DNA of 64,000 nucleotides, from positions 1 through 64,000 of the forward strand of contig CAYQJS010000012.1 of NCBI GenBank assembly GCA_964417895.1, written 5' to 3'. Origin of the DNA: CAYQJS01 sp964417895. Lineage in GTDB: Bacteria > Chloroflexota > UBA6077 > SHYK01. Made by a program: the position numbers and the translations under genes. Shown in pieces: positions 17,898-25,880 of the stretch (positions are counted from its first letter, which is position 1; each line of letters opens with the position of its first letter). The notes below the pieces were generated by a model. It worked only from the letters and a program-made list of their open reading frames with translations. It was not told where the DNA came from and ran no database searches.

Positions 17898-18293
17898 CTA
17901 GGAAGCCATTTGAGGCGTCAGGTCGCCCGAGCCGCGCCACCGGGCGGAGATTAGGCGCACCACTGAACGAAACTCGTTCCGCTCTTCGGGGGAAAGCCGG
18001 AGGTCGTTGAGCACATCCGCTACAGCCTGGAGCGCGTCGTCCCAAGCTCCCAGCTGAACAACTGATAGGGGAGCATAGCCCGCCGAGACGAGCAGCCGGT
18101 TTCGGTCGGTAACCGACAGGAGGAGGGCTCGTGCGAGCGCCTCCACGATGTGCTGGCGCGGCGGCTCACGGTCGCCGTGCTCGATGCGCGTGAGGTACGA
18201 CGGGTCGACGCCGACCTCGTGGGCCAGGTTATTCCGCGAGCGACCGGCGCGATCGCGAAACGTCAGCAGCAGACCGGGGAATTCCTCGCGCAT
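17898..18293 (-). CDS. XRE-family transcriptional regulator
   Basis: 131 residues with an N-terminal Cro/CI-type helix-turn-helix (SRNNLAHEVGVDPSYLTRIEHGDREPP, about residues 18-44) and a C-terminal alpha-helical region without a recognised ligand domain. Preceded by AGGAGG at a good distance and by a clear promoter. It heads the envelope operon, 50 bases before fhaA, so it may regulate the operon or itself; that role is inferred from position only. Confidence 0.88.
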   Translation of the reverse strand: MREEFPGLLLTFRDRAGRSRNNLAHEVGVDPSYLTRIEHGDREPPRQHIVEALARALLLSVTDRNRLLVSAGYAPLSVVQLGAWDDALQAVADVLNDLRLSPEERNEFRSVVRLISARWRGSGDLTPQMAS

Positions 18294-18332
18294 CGGGGCC
18301 CTCCTGGCGACAACAGCGAATAGAGCGCCGTC

Positions 18333-18361
18333 ATCCTACGAGCATTGTGCCCGCATGTCAA
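18333..18361 (-). promoter_or_regulatory. sigma-70-like promoter of the envelope operon
   Basis: Minus-strand TTGACA (18361-18356), a 17-base spacer and TAGGAT (18338-18333), 40 bases upstream of the XRE start. Consensus -35 with optimal spacing. Pattern evidence only. Confidence 0.6.
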
Positions 18362-18455
18362 TAGTCGGCCCTTGCCGGCCTTCGTTGTGACTCGCTGGCA
18401 CAGCCTGGACGGGTTGGGCCGTGCGGTCGCTGCTACGGTGCTCACTGGAGGTGTG

Positions 18456-18824
18456 GTGAGCGAGCTCGGCGTCGACATCGTAGAGATCGCCCGTGTGCGT
18501 CGGGCCGTCGAAGCGCACGGCCGCGGCTTTCGGCGACGCGTCTACACCGACCTGGAATGGGAGCAATGCGGCCGCAGTTTCGCGTCGCTGGCCGGCCGAT
18601 TCGCGGCCAAGGAGGCCGTCATGAAGGCGCTCGGTACGGGAGGCATGGCGTTCCGGGACATCGAAATCGTCCGCACCCCATCCGGGAAACCGGAGGTCCG
18701 GCTGTCGGGTCGCATGCAGCGCCGGGCGCAGCGCCTGGGCGTGGTGCGGATCGCCATTACTATTTCACACTCCCGCGACAATGCTGTCGCCGTAGCCATG
18801 GCCGAGCGAGGCGGCGAGGTATGA
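18456..18824 (+). CDS. acpS: Holo-[acyl-carrier-protein] synthase
   Basis: 122 residues, the usual AcpS length. Transfers the phosphopantetheine group of CoA to acyl carrier protein. Motifs are GVDIVEIARVRR near the N-terminus (metal-binding Asp), RFAAKEAVMKALG in the middle and ITISHSRDNAVAVAM at the end. The start is one of two tandem GTG codons (18453, 18456) next to GGAGGT; longer readings add no family sequence. The stop overlaps the next gene's ATG (ATGA). Confidence 0.92.
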   Translation: MSELGVDIVEIARVRRAVEAHGRGFRRRVYTDLEWEQCGRSFASLAGRFAAKEAVMKALGTGGMAFRDIEIVRTPSGKPEVRLSGRMQRRAQRLGVVRIAITISHSRDNAVAVAMAERGGEV

Positions 18825-20365
18825 CCTGCATGCGCGTAGTCTCAGTGGCGGAGATGCGGGAGCTTGAGCGACAAACCTTCGTTTCTGGTGTGGCCGAGGG
18901 GGAGCTACAGCGGCGGGCCGGCACGGCAGTGGCGGAGGCCATCGCGCAGATCTGCACCCCAGGTTTAGCGGTCGCGCTCGTCGGAACGGGAAACAACGGT
19001 CGTGACGCCTGGATCGCCGTCGATCGGCTGCGCCAGCTCGGCTGGGCTGCAGCCCTCTACCTAGCGCCGAGGCACGCGATAGACCAGCAGGAGCTGGCAG
19101 CGTTCAAGGAGGCGGGGGGGGCCGTCATCACCCACGCGGAGGAGGCGGGCCCGTCGGGCGTGCACGAGGCGCTGGCAGGCGCGTCGGTGGCGATAGACGG
19201 ACTGCTCGGGATCGGAGGACACGGCCCCGCCAGGCGGCCGATCGCGGACGTCATCGAGGGCTGCAATGCTGTGCGCCAGCAGCATCAGCGGCTCGTAGTG
19301 GCAGCCGTGGACACCCCGAGCGGATTAGATGCGGACAGCGGAGTTGCCGGCGGCGCAGCTGTCGTCGCGGACGTGACGGTCGTGCTCGGCGGGGCCAAGC
19401 GGGGCCTGCTGACGCCGAGCGCCGCCCGCTACACGGGCCGGCTCGTATTCGCAGACATCGGCATCGTGGATGGCCGCCCGGATGCCGCTGAGATGTTGAC
19501 TCGTGACTCGCTGCGGGGGCTCCTCGCTCCGCCACCGCCCGACGCTCACAAAGGGATGCACGGCCGCCTGCTAGTAGTCGCGGGCTCCGAGCGGTACGTC
19601 GGAGCCCCATATCTCGTGTGCGCGGCGGCGGCGCGCGCAGGCGCAGGGATCGTGACGCTAGCGGCGCCTGCCTGGCTCCGGGACGTAGTCGCCGGCCGGC
19701 TGGCGGAAGCGACCTACCTGCCGCTGCCCGAGGGCGGGATTCGCGGCGCGTCGCGTGCTAGCGCGGCGCGTGTTCTGGACGAGCTGGATTCCTTCAGCGC
19801 TCTTGCGCTCGGACCCGGATTGTCTACGGCCGATGGGGTCGGCGACTTCGTGGAGGCGCTCCTCCGGGCTCGAGCCCAACTAAGGCTGCCTGCCGTTGTG
19901 GACGCCGACGCGCTGAACGCTCTCGCGGAACGGCCGGCCTGGCCCGATTGGATCGGAAGCGGCGTCGTGATGACCCCGCACCTCGGAGAGCTGCGCCGGC
20001 TCGCCCCCAACGACGATCTCACGCCGCCCACCTGGGAGGTCGCCCGACGCCTCGCAGCGGCGTGGGGCGTGACGCTCGTGGTAAAGGGGCCGTTCACGGG
20101 CATCGGTTCGGCAGAGCGGGCGTGGGTGAACGCTGCTCCGAATCCGGCACTGGCCACGGGGGGCACCGGCGATGTGCTGACAGGGATCGTCGGCGGCCTG
20201 CTGGCTCGGGGGCTGGCGCCAGACGCCGCGGCCCGCTTGGGCGTCTGGGCTCACAGCCTCGCTGGCGCGCGCGCGGCGATCGACCGCCAGGCCGGCGGCC
20301 TGATCGCGTCCGATCTGCTGGCCGAGATCCCTGGAGCGCTGGGCTCAGTCATTAGCTCTAGCTAA
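18821..20365 (+). CDS. nnr: Bifunctional NAD(P)H-hydrate epimerase / ADP-dependent NAD(P)H-hydrate dehydratase
   Basis: 514 residues. The N-terminal YjeF_N epimerase domain has ALVGTGNNGRDAWIAVDRLRQLGW and the Asp-containing VDTPSGLDADSG. The C-terminal ribokinase-like dehydratase domain has GPGLSTADG, TPHLGELRRL and ALATGGTGDVLTGIVGGLLARG. Together these repair hydrated NADH and NADPH. The start is ATG 18821, overlapping the acpS stop; longer in-frame sequence lies inside acpS. The acpS-nnr pairing is common in bacteria. Confidence 0.94.
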   Translation: MTCMRVVSVAEMRELERQTFVSGVAEGELQRRAGTAVAEAIAQICTPGLAVALVGTGNNGRDAWIAVDRLRQLGWAAALYLAPRHAIDQQELAAFKEAGGAVITHAEEAGPSGVHEALAGASVAIDGLLGIGGHGPARRPIADVIEGCNAVRQQHQRLVVAAVDTPSGLDADSGVAGGAAVVADVTVVLGGAKRGLLTPSAARYTGRLVFADIGIVDGRPDAAEMLTRDSLRGLLAPPPPDAHKGMHGRLLVVAGSERYVGAPYLVCAAAARAGAGIVTLAAPAWLRDVVAGRLAEATYLPLPEGGIRGASRASAARVLDELDSFSALALGPGLSTADGVGDFVEALLRARAQLRLPAVVDADALNALAERPAWPDWIGSGVVMTPHLGELRRLAPNDDLTPPTWEVARRLAAAWGVTLVVKGPFTGIGSAERAWVNAAPNPALATGGTGDVLTGIVGGLLARGLAPDAAARLGVWAHSLAGARAAIDRQAGGLIASDLLAEIPGALGSVISSS

Positions 20366-20537
20366 GCTAAGGTCTCGTCACCTAATAACCATTTCAAATT
20401 TTGCGCATCGGCGTAAAGATCGCGAAATGCTGGAATAGTTATCTGCGACTTCCCGTAAAGCTAGCAAACGAACATTTGCCTACCTGGATCACTAGTGGGC
20501 CAGTTCCGATGGATGGAATCACGGTCACCTCCACCCC

Positions 20538-20613
20538 AACCCTCCCCCGTCGAGGGCGAGGGGGAAGAGGAATGGTTCCCTCCCCCCTTGAGGGGGAGGG
20601 TTAGGGAGGGGGG
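20538..20613. repeat. G/C-rich palindromic repeat pair (CCCTCCCCC...GGGGGAGGG family)
   Basis: Two adjacent imperfect palindromes. The second is near perfect: CCCTCCCCC (20578-20586) pairs with GGGGGAGGG (20592-20600) around C-TTGA. Related elements occur at 37443, 56571 and 57768, all between genes. Confidence 0.7.
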
Positions 20614-20649
20614 TAACGTCCATGTTCATGGGAGTGCGCCACTAGACCT

Positions 20650-20860
20650 GGTGGCGAGTCGCGCGCTGGCTGTGGAAGAAGCACAAGCGCCCCTCGTGGA
20701 ACGGCTGCGTCGGCGCGAGTTGCGCGACTGGGTGGTTGGCGAGGACGGATCAGCTTCTTCCGTATGCGCGGCACGTGCACGTCCGGTTCGGAGGGCACGG
20801 CGGGGAAACGGGCGGGCCGAAAGACCCGTACCGCGCCTCGCCGGCGCCGCTCACCAGCTC
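20650..20860 (+). mobile_element. Possible decayed group II intron 3' end (maturase tail plus domain-V-like RNA)
   Basis: One frame reads WKKHKRPSWNGC, resembling the C-terminal part of group II intron maturases. About 60 bases on, CCGTATGCGC and GTGCACGTCCGG can pair as a domain-V-like hairpin with the two-base bulge, followed by GTTCGGAGGG and a GAAAGACCCG segment. The AGC catalytic triad is not preserved and one stem pair is mismatched, so if real it is a remnant. Judged from remembered consensus without a covariance search. Confidence 0.35.
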
Positions 20861-20965
20861 ACCCTCACCGGCAAGAGCTACCGACCGCGGCTCCGCCCAC
20901 CTCTCGGCCGATCCGTTGCACTCAGGGTGAAAGGGCCTAACCCTCGCCCCCCTGCGCTCACCCGA

Positions 20966-21034
20966 GGTGGGGAATTAACTGAACAGCGGGGGTGGGGAAT
21001 TAGTTGAACACGGGGTGGGGAATTTCCCTGACGC
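20966..21034 (+). repeat. Three imperfect tandem GGTGGGGAATT repeats
   Basis: Copies start at 20966, 20991 and 21014 (25- and 23-base steps). The first two share GGTGGGGAATTA-x2-TGAACA; the third diverges after GGTGGGGAATT. Multiple end-proximal repeats of this size are seen at termini of some IS families such as IS21, but no transposase is present. Confidence 0.6.
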
Positions 21035-21433
21035 GCCTCGGCCGCGCGCCCAGGTCGTGGCGAGGGTACTAGCGACCGAGTAGTCGCGGCTTCGCCGCGA
21101 AACAGAACGCCATTCGCAGCGTTTTCGAGAAGGGGGAAACCAGGGCTGGAGCGTATCGGTTGACCCGCATGATTTCGCACCGCAGCTCCTCGCCGGGGAC
21201 CTTGGAGGACCGGCCGCCCGAGGTTCAGGGGCTCATGAGCCCCACGTGTGGGGGCGCCTTTTCCACACCAAAATCTGTCGTTGTGGAGTGCGCTTTCCGA
21301 TGAGGTGGCCCAACCCAAATGAAACACGCCCCTCAAACTCCAGTTCGGGAGCAATGGTGCAATGCCAGGCCCAGCCATAGGGCATCTCGGCAACGGCGTG
21401 CGAGCGTCGGAATTCGATCGCGCAGGCTCTGAC

Positions 21434-24031
21434 ATGGTACGACCACATGCACGAGGTAAGTTCCTCTTTACCGGCGACCGGAAGTTCTACATTCGCGGAG
21501 TGACCTACGGCACGTTCGGCCCAAATGGGGTTGGCATCCCGTTTCCCGGCGAGGAGGTCATCGAACGGGACATGGCCACCATGTCCGCGAATGGCATCAA
21601 CGCTATCCGTGTCTACAGTGTTCCACCCCGCTGGCTGCTCGATCTAGCAGAGGGCTATGGCATCTACGTCATGGTGGGGCTGCCTTGGGAGCAGCACATC
21701 GCGTTCCTCGACGATCGCGAGCGAGGTAAGGACATTGAGGCGCACATACGCGCAGGAGTGCGGGCTTGCAGCGGCCACCGGGCGGTCCTCTGCTATGCAG
21801 TCGGCAACGAGATCCCCGCGCCAATCGTGCGGTGGTATGGTCACCGCCGCGTTGAGGCGTTTCTTAAGCGCCTGTACCAAGCGGCGAAGGAGGAAGATCC
21901 CGAGGGGTTGGTGACCTATGTGAACTACCCGTCCACGGAGTATTTGCCGCTCTCTTTTACCGATTTCGTCTGCTTCAACGTCTACATCGAGAATCAGGAG
22001 CGACTCGATGCGTATCTGAGCCGGCTCCAGAATCTGGCCGGCGACCGTCCGCTCGTCATGGCGGAGGTCGGCCTAGACAGCCGACGACATGGCGAGGAAG
22101 CGCAGGCCAACACCCTCGCTTGGCAACTCCGCACGGTCTATAGCGCCGGTGCCGCCGGCGCTTTCGTCTTCTCCTGGACTGATGAATGGCATCGGGGTGG
22201 GCACGCGATTGAGGACTGGGACTTCGGTCTCACCGATCGCAAACGCCAGCCCAAGGCGGCGCTCGCCGCGGTGCGGTCGGCCTTCGCAGATGCGCCCTTT
22301 CGACCCGACACCACATGGCCACGGATTTCAGTTGCGGTTTGCAGCCATAACGGGGCCCACACGCTCCACGATTGCTTCACAAGCCTGCGTGCTCTCAAGT
22401 ATCCGAATTTCGAAGTCATCGTGGTCGACGATGGCTCAATGGATGGCACCGCGGACATCGCACGCGAGTACGGCTTTTCCGTCATCAGCACAGACAACCG
22501 TGGCCTGGGCAGCGCCCGTAATACCGCGATGGAAGCTGCCACCGGCGCGATCGTCGCCTACACCGATGACGATGCCTACCCCGATCCAGACTGGCTGAAC
22601 TACCTAGCCCACACGTTCATGACCACTGAGTTCGCCGCCGTAGGAGGCCCGAACCTGCCACCGCCCGGCGACGGGTGCATTGCCGACTGCGTAGCCAATG
22701 CGCCCGGCGGACCAGTCCACGTGCTGCTCAACGACGAGGAGGCGGAACACATCCCGGGCTGCAACATGGCCTTCCGCACCGAGTGCCTGCAGGAGATCGG
22801 GGGCTTCGACCCGCAGTTCCGGGCTGCCGGGGACGACGTAGACGTCTGCTGGCGGCTTCAGGAGCGTGGTTGGAAGATCGGCTTCAGCCCGGCCGCGATC
22901 GTCTGGCACCACCGCCGCAACTCGATCCGTGCCTACTGGCGGCAGCAAGTTGGCTATGGGAAAGCCGAGGCGTTGCTCGAGCGGAAGTGGCCAGAGAAAT
23001 ACGACGAACTGGGCCATGCAAGGTGGTCAGGCCGCATATACGGCAGTGGACTGAGATGGTCGCCGTTCTGGCGGCGCGAGCGCATTTATCACGGCATATG
23101 GGGAACAGCACCGTTTCAGTCCATCCACCACCCAGGGCCCAGCCTGTTAGCGTCGCTCCCGCTCATGCCGGAATGGTGTCTTGCATTGCTTGTGCTCGGT
23201 GGGCTCACTATCCTCGGCATTCTGTGGCCACCGCTCTTGCTCGCTGCCGTGCCCTTCGTCCTTGGACTTGGCCTCACTCTTGTACAGCCAGTGTTGAGCG
23301 CAACTCATGCGGAGTTTCAATGCCCACCTCGATCGCGCCTTGCCCTCGCCGGGCTGCGCGGTCTCACCGCTCTCATGCACCTGCTTCAGCCACACGCTCG
23401 TCTCTATGGCCGCGTGCGCTATGGTCTGGTTCCTTGGCGAGCCGTTGACCCCCGGCGGATGGGATGGCCATTGCCGTTCCGCGCTGTGCTTTGGAGTGAG
23501 CAGCGGCGCGATGCGGCAGAGTGGCTGGGAGCCCTGGTACGAGCGCTTCTCGCGGACGGCGTGCGAGCACTGCCTGGCGGAGACTACGATCGCTGGGACC
23601 TCGAGGTCCGGACCGGTCCCCTTGGGGCAGCTCGCGTGCACATGGCGATCGAGGAGCACGGCGCTGGACGACAGCTCGTCCGGCTTCGGGCTTGGCCACG
23701 ATCTTCGGCCAGCGTCATCGTCGTGGCTGCGCTGGCCCTAGCGCTTTCAGTGGGCGCCGGCCAGGCCCAAGCCTGGCTTCCATGTGCGGTCCTGGCCGCG
23801 TTCGCGGGGCTTGTCGCATTGGGAGCGGTTCACGATTCCGGCGCCGCTGTGGCCGCAGTCGAGCGCTCGGTGCGGCACCTGCGATCGGACGCCGACGCTG
23901 ATCGTCCGGGAGCCGGCCTGCCTCTAGCAGCGAGCCGTGCGGTCGCCGAATCCACCCCGGGCTCAGGCTGGAGGCTGCCCCATGATGCCGCAATCCAGTG
24001 TGTGTTCTCGCCCGCGAAGGCGGAAAGCTAA
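21434..24031 (+). CDS. Fusion of a clan-A-type glycoside hydrolase domain and a GT2 glycosyltransferase
   Basis: About 865 residues from ATG 21434 (ATG 21362 is possible but adds 24 unconserved residues). Residues 1-290 form a TIM-barrel hydrolase-like domain with a likely acid/base Glu126 (GNEIP) and nucleophile Glu211 (MAEVGLD). Residues about 295-560 are a GT-A family 2 domain with VVDDGSMDG, DDDAYPDPDW and DDVDVCWRLQERG. The C-terminal third has hydrophobic segments (about 580-630 and 755-800) and an extra domain. This combination suggests a membrane enzyme that makes and trims or transfers a glycan. It opens the saccharide cluster. Confidence 0.85.
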   Translation: MVRPHARGKFLFTGDRKFYIRGVTYGTFGPNGVGIPFPGEEVIERDMATMSANGINAIRVYSVPPRWLLDLAEGYGIYVMVGLPWEQHIAFLDDRERGKDIEAHIRAGVRACSGHRAVLCYAVGNEIPAPIVRWYGHRRVEAFLKRLYQAAKEEDPEGLVTYVNYPSTEYLPLSFTDFVCFNVYIENQERLDAYLSRLQNLAGDRPLVMAEVGLDSRRHGEEAQANTLAWQLRTVYSAGAAGAFVFSWTDEWHRGGHAIEDWDFGLTDRKRQPKAALAAVRSAFADAPFRPDTTWPRISVAVCSHNGAHTLHDCFTSLRALKYPNFEVIVVDDGSMDGTADIAREYGFSVISTDNRGLGSARNTAMEAATGAIVAYTDDDAYPDPDWLNYLAHTFMTTEFAAVGGPNLPPPGDGCIADCVANAPGGPVHVLLNDEEAEHIPGCNMAFRTECLQEIGGFDPQFRAAGDDVDVCWRLQERGWKIGFSPAAIVWHHRRNSIRAYWRQQVGYGKAEALLERKWPEKYDELGHARWSGRIYGSGLRWSPFWRRERIYHGIWGTAPFQSIHHPGPSLLASLPLMPEWCLALLVLGGLTILGILWPPLLLAAVPFVLGLGLTLVQPVLSATHAEFQCPPRSRLALAGLRGLTALMHLLQPHARLYGRVRYGLVPWRAVDPRRMGWPLPFRAVLWSEQRRDAAEWLGALVRALLADGVRALPGGDYDRWDLEVRTGPLGAARVHMAIEEHGAGRQLVRLRAWPRSSASVIVVAALALALSVGAGQAQAWLPCAVLAAFAGLVALGAVHDSGAAVAAVERSVRHLRSDADADRPGAGLPLAASRAVAESTPGSGWRLPHDAAIQCVFSPAKAES

Positions 24032-24066
24032 GTGTCAATGGGTCTAGGCCGGCGACGGGAGCGGTC

Positions 24067-25880
24067 ATGATGCGTTACCGGCGTCTGCTCGGCTATGCGG
24101 TCCGCTACTGGCAAGGGTGGGTCATTATCGTCGTCTTAACGCTCCTCAGCACCGCTTTCGGGCTGCTGCAGCCTTGGCCGATGAAGATCCTGGTGGATCA
24201 CGTGTTCGGTCAGGAGCCCATAGCGGAAACGCCCGCTCGGGCGGTGGCTCTGTTACCGGCGGGGGGCACAGCCGAGGGTTTACTCGCCTGGGTAGCCTTA
24301 GCGGGCCTGGCGATCTTCGCCGTCGACAGTCTCGTGGATGTAGTGCTCACGGTCTCCTGGATTCGGGTAGGACAGCGGATGGTCTACGNNNNNNNNNNGA
24401 CCTTTTCGCGCACCTCCAACGCCAGTCCCTCCTCTTCCACAGCCGCAACTCAGTGGGCGACTCCATGGCACGCATTACAGGCGATAGCTGGTGCGTTCAT
24501 ACCGTCGTCGATACGCTGCTCTTTGCCCCTGGACACGCGCTCATTACGCTCGTCGGGCTCGTAGCGGTGATGAGCCAGATGAACCCCTCCCTCACCCTGC
24601 TCTCCCTCGCCGTCGCGCCGTTTATGGTCGGGTCATCGGTCCTCTTTGGGCGCCCGATCCGGGCGGTCGCGCGGGTCGGGCGGGAAATCGAGAGCCGCAT
24701 CTACGCTCACGTGCAGCAGACGCTCAGCGGCCTTCCGGTCGTCCACGCGTTTGCGCAAGAGGAACGTCAGCACCGGCGCTTTCAGGAGTTCGCGACCGCA
24801 GCCATCCGCGCACAGCGGCGGGGCACGCTGGTCGGCAATCTGTCCGGTCTCAGCAGCGGTCTGATCGCCGCGCTGGGGACAGGAGCCATCCTCCTGGTTG
24901 GGGCACGCCACGTCCTGGACAATCAGCTCACGGTCGGGAGCCTCCTAGTGTTCCTGGCCTATCTTGGCTCGCTCCAAGCCCAGTTGTGGACATTCACCGG
25001 CATCTACGGCGCCCTGCAGGAGGCCGGCGCCAGTATCGATCGCGTGATGGAGATACTGGAGACCGAGCAGGAGGTGACGGATACCCCAGGAGCGCCCCCG
25101 CTGCCGCCGGCACGCGGGCACATCCGCCTCGAGCACGTCAGCTTCGGCTACGAGCCGGATCGCCCAGTCCTCCACGATGTCTCCCTCGAGGCACTACCCG
25201 GCCAGACCGTCGCCATCGTCGGCGCCACCGGCGCCGGCAAGAGCACCCTCGTCAGCCTCGTGCCCCGCTTCTTCGACCCCTGGTCCGGACGGGTCACCGT
25301 CGACGGCCACGACGTGCGGACCGTGCAGCTCAAGAGCCTGCGCTCCCAGGTCGCCCTGGTGCTCCAGGAGCCCTTCTTGTTCCCCCTCACCATCGCCGAG
25401 AACATCGCCTACGGCCGCCCCAACGCCCCTCGCGACGCCATCGAGGCCGCCGCCCATGCCGCCAACGCCCACCGCTTCATCACACGCTTACCGGAGGGGT
25501 ACGACACCATCATCGGCGAGCGGGGCGCAACTCTCTCCGGGGGCGAGCGCCAGCGCCTGGCCATCGCCCGCGCCCTCCTCAAGGATGCGCCGATCCTCAT
25601 CCTGGATGAGCCCACCAGCGCTCTGGACGCGGAGACCGAGAGCCAACTCCTGGAGGCGCTCGACCGCCTCATGCAAGGGCGCACGACGCTCATCATCGCC
25701 CACCGGCTGTCCACCATCCGGGGGGCGGACCGGATCGTCGCACTCCACGACGGCCAGGTCGTGGAGGAGGGCACCCACGCCGACCTGCTCGCCCAGCACG
25801 GCCTCTACGCCCATTTCCACCACCTCCAGTTTGGCCGGCAGCACGAGCCGGCGGGGGTGGGCGGTGGGGAACACCAGTGA
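24067..25880 (+). CDS. Type I ABC exporter (TMD-NBD half-transporter), first of a pair; interrupted by an N gap
   Basis: Starts at ATG 24067 (MMRYRRLLGYAV). The N-terminal TMD runs to the gap at 24389; after it the homologous sequence continues (DLFAHLQRQSLLFHSR) in a different frame, because the ten-N placeholder is the wrong length. The NBD has Walker A GATGAGKST, Q-loop LVLQEPFLF, signature LSGGERQR, Walker B ILILDEPTSALD and H-loop IIAHRLST. Its NBD DNA is identical to that of the next gene over 795 bp. Probably forms a heterodimer with it to export the cluster's product or a lipid-linked form. The stop overlaps the next start (GTGA). Confidence 0.9.
24389..24398. other. Assembly gap (10 N) in the first ABC exporter gene
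   Basis: The frame before the gap (GQRMVY) and after it (DLFAHLQR) differ. Alignment to the neighbouring exporter (GQRMIFDLAADLFGHLQR) predicts four missing residues, equivalent to an 11-base gap instead of 10. Confidence 0.95.
25041..25835 (+). repeat. 795-bp perfect direct repeat, copy 1 (NBD of first ABC exporter)
   Basis: Identical to 26885-27679 (offset 1844) from CGCGTGATGG to the CAGTTTGGC end, compared line by line. The left edge coincides with the TMD-NBD junction; outside it the two genes are diverged. Confidence 0.93.

Larger units (their letters stand above)
20366..21433. other. 1.07-kb region without an intact gene
   Basis: No ORF here has family motifs. The region holds G/C-rich palindromes (20538-20613), a possible degraded group II intron 3' end (20650-20860), three tandem GGTGGGGAATT repeats (20966-21034) and a 7-bp stem hairpin (TCGCGGC/GCCGCGA, 21084-21100). 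It looks like a landing zone for mobile DNA in front of the glycoconjugate cluster. Confidence 0.7.

Noticed and set aside
20495..21007. 170-codon ORF after the nnr gene
   Set aside because: Reads through palindromic repeats and intron-like RNA; no protein signature.
24491..25609. 372-codon ORF in an alternate frame of the ABC exporter
   Set aside because: It repeats in the second exporter at the same offset because the DNA is duplicated; composition is Arg/Pro/His-rich and motif-free.
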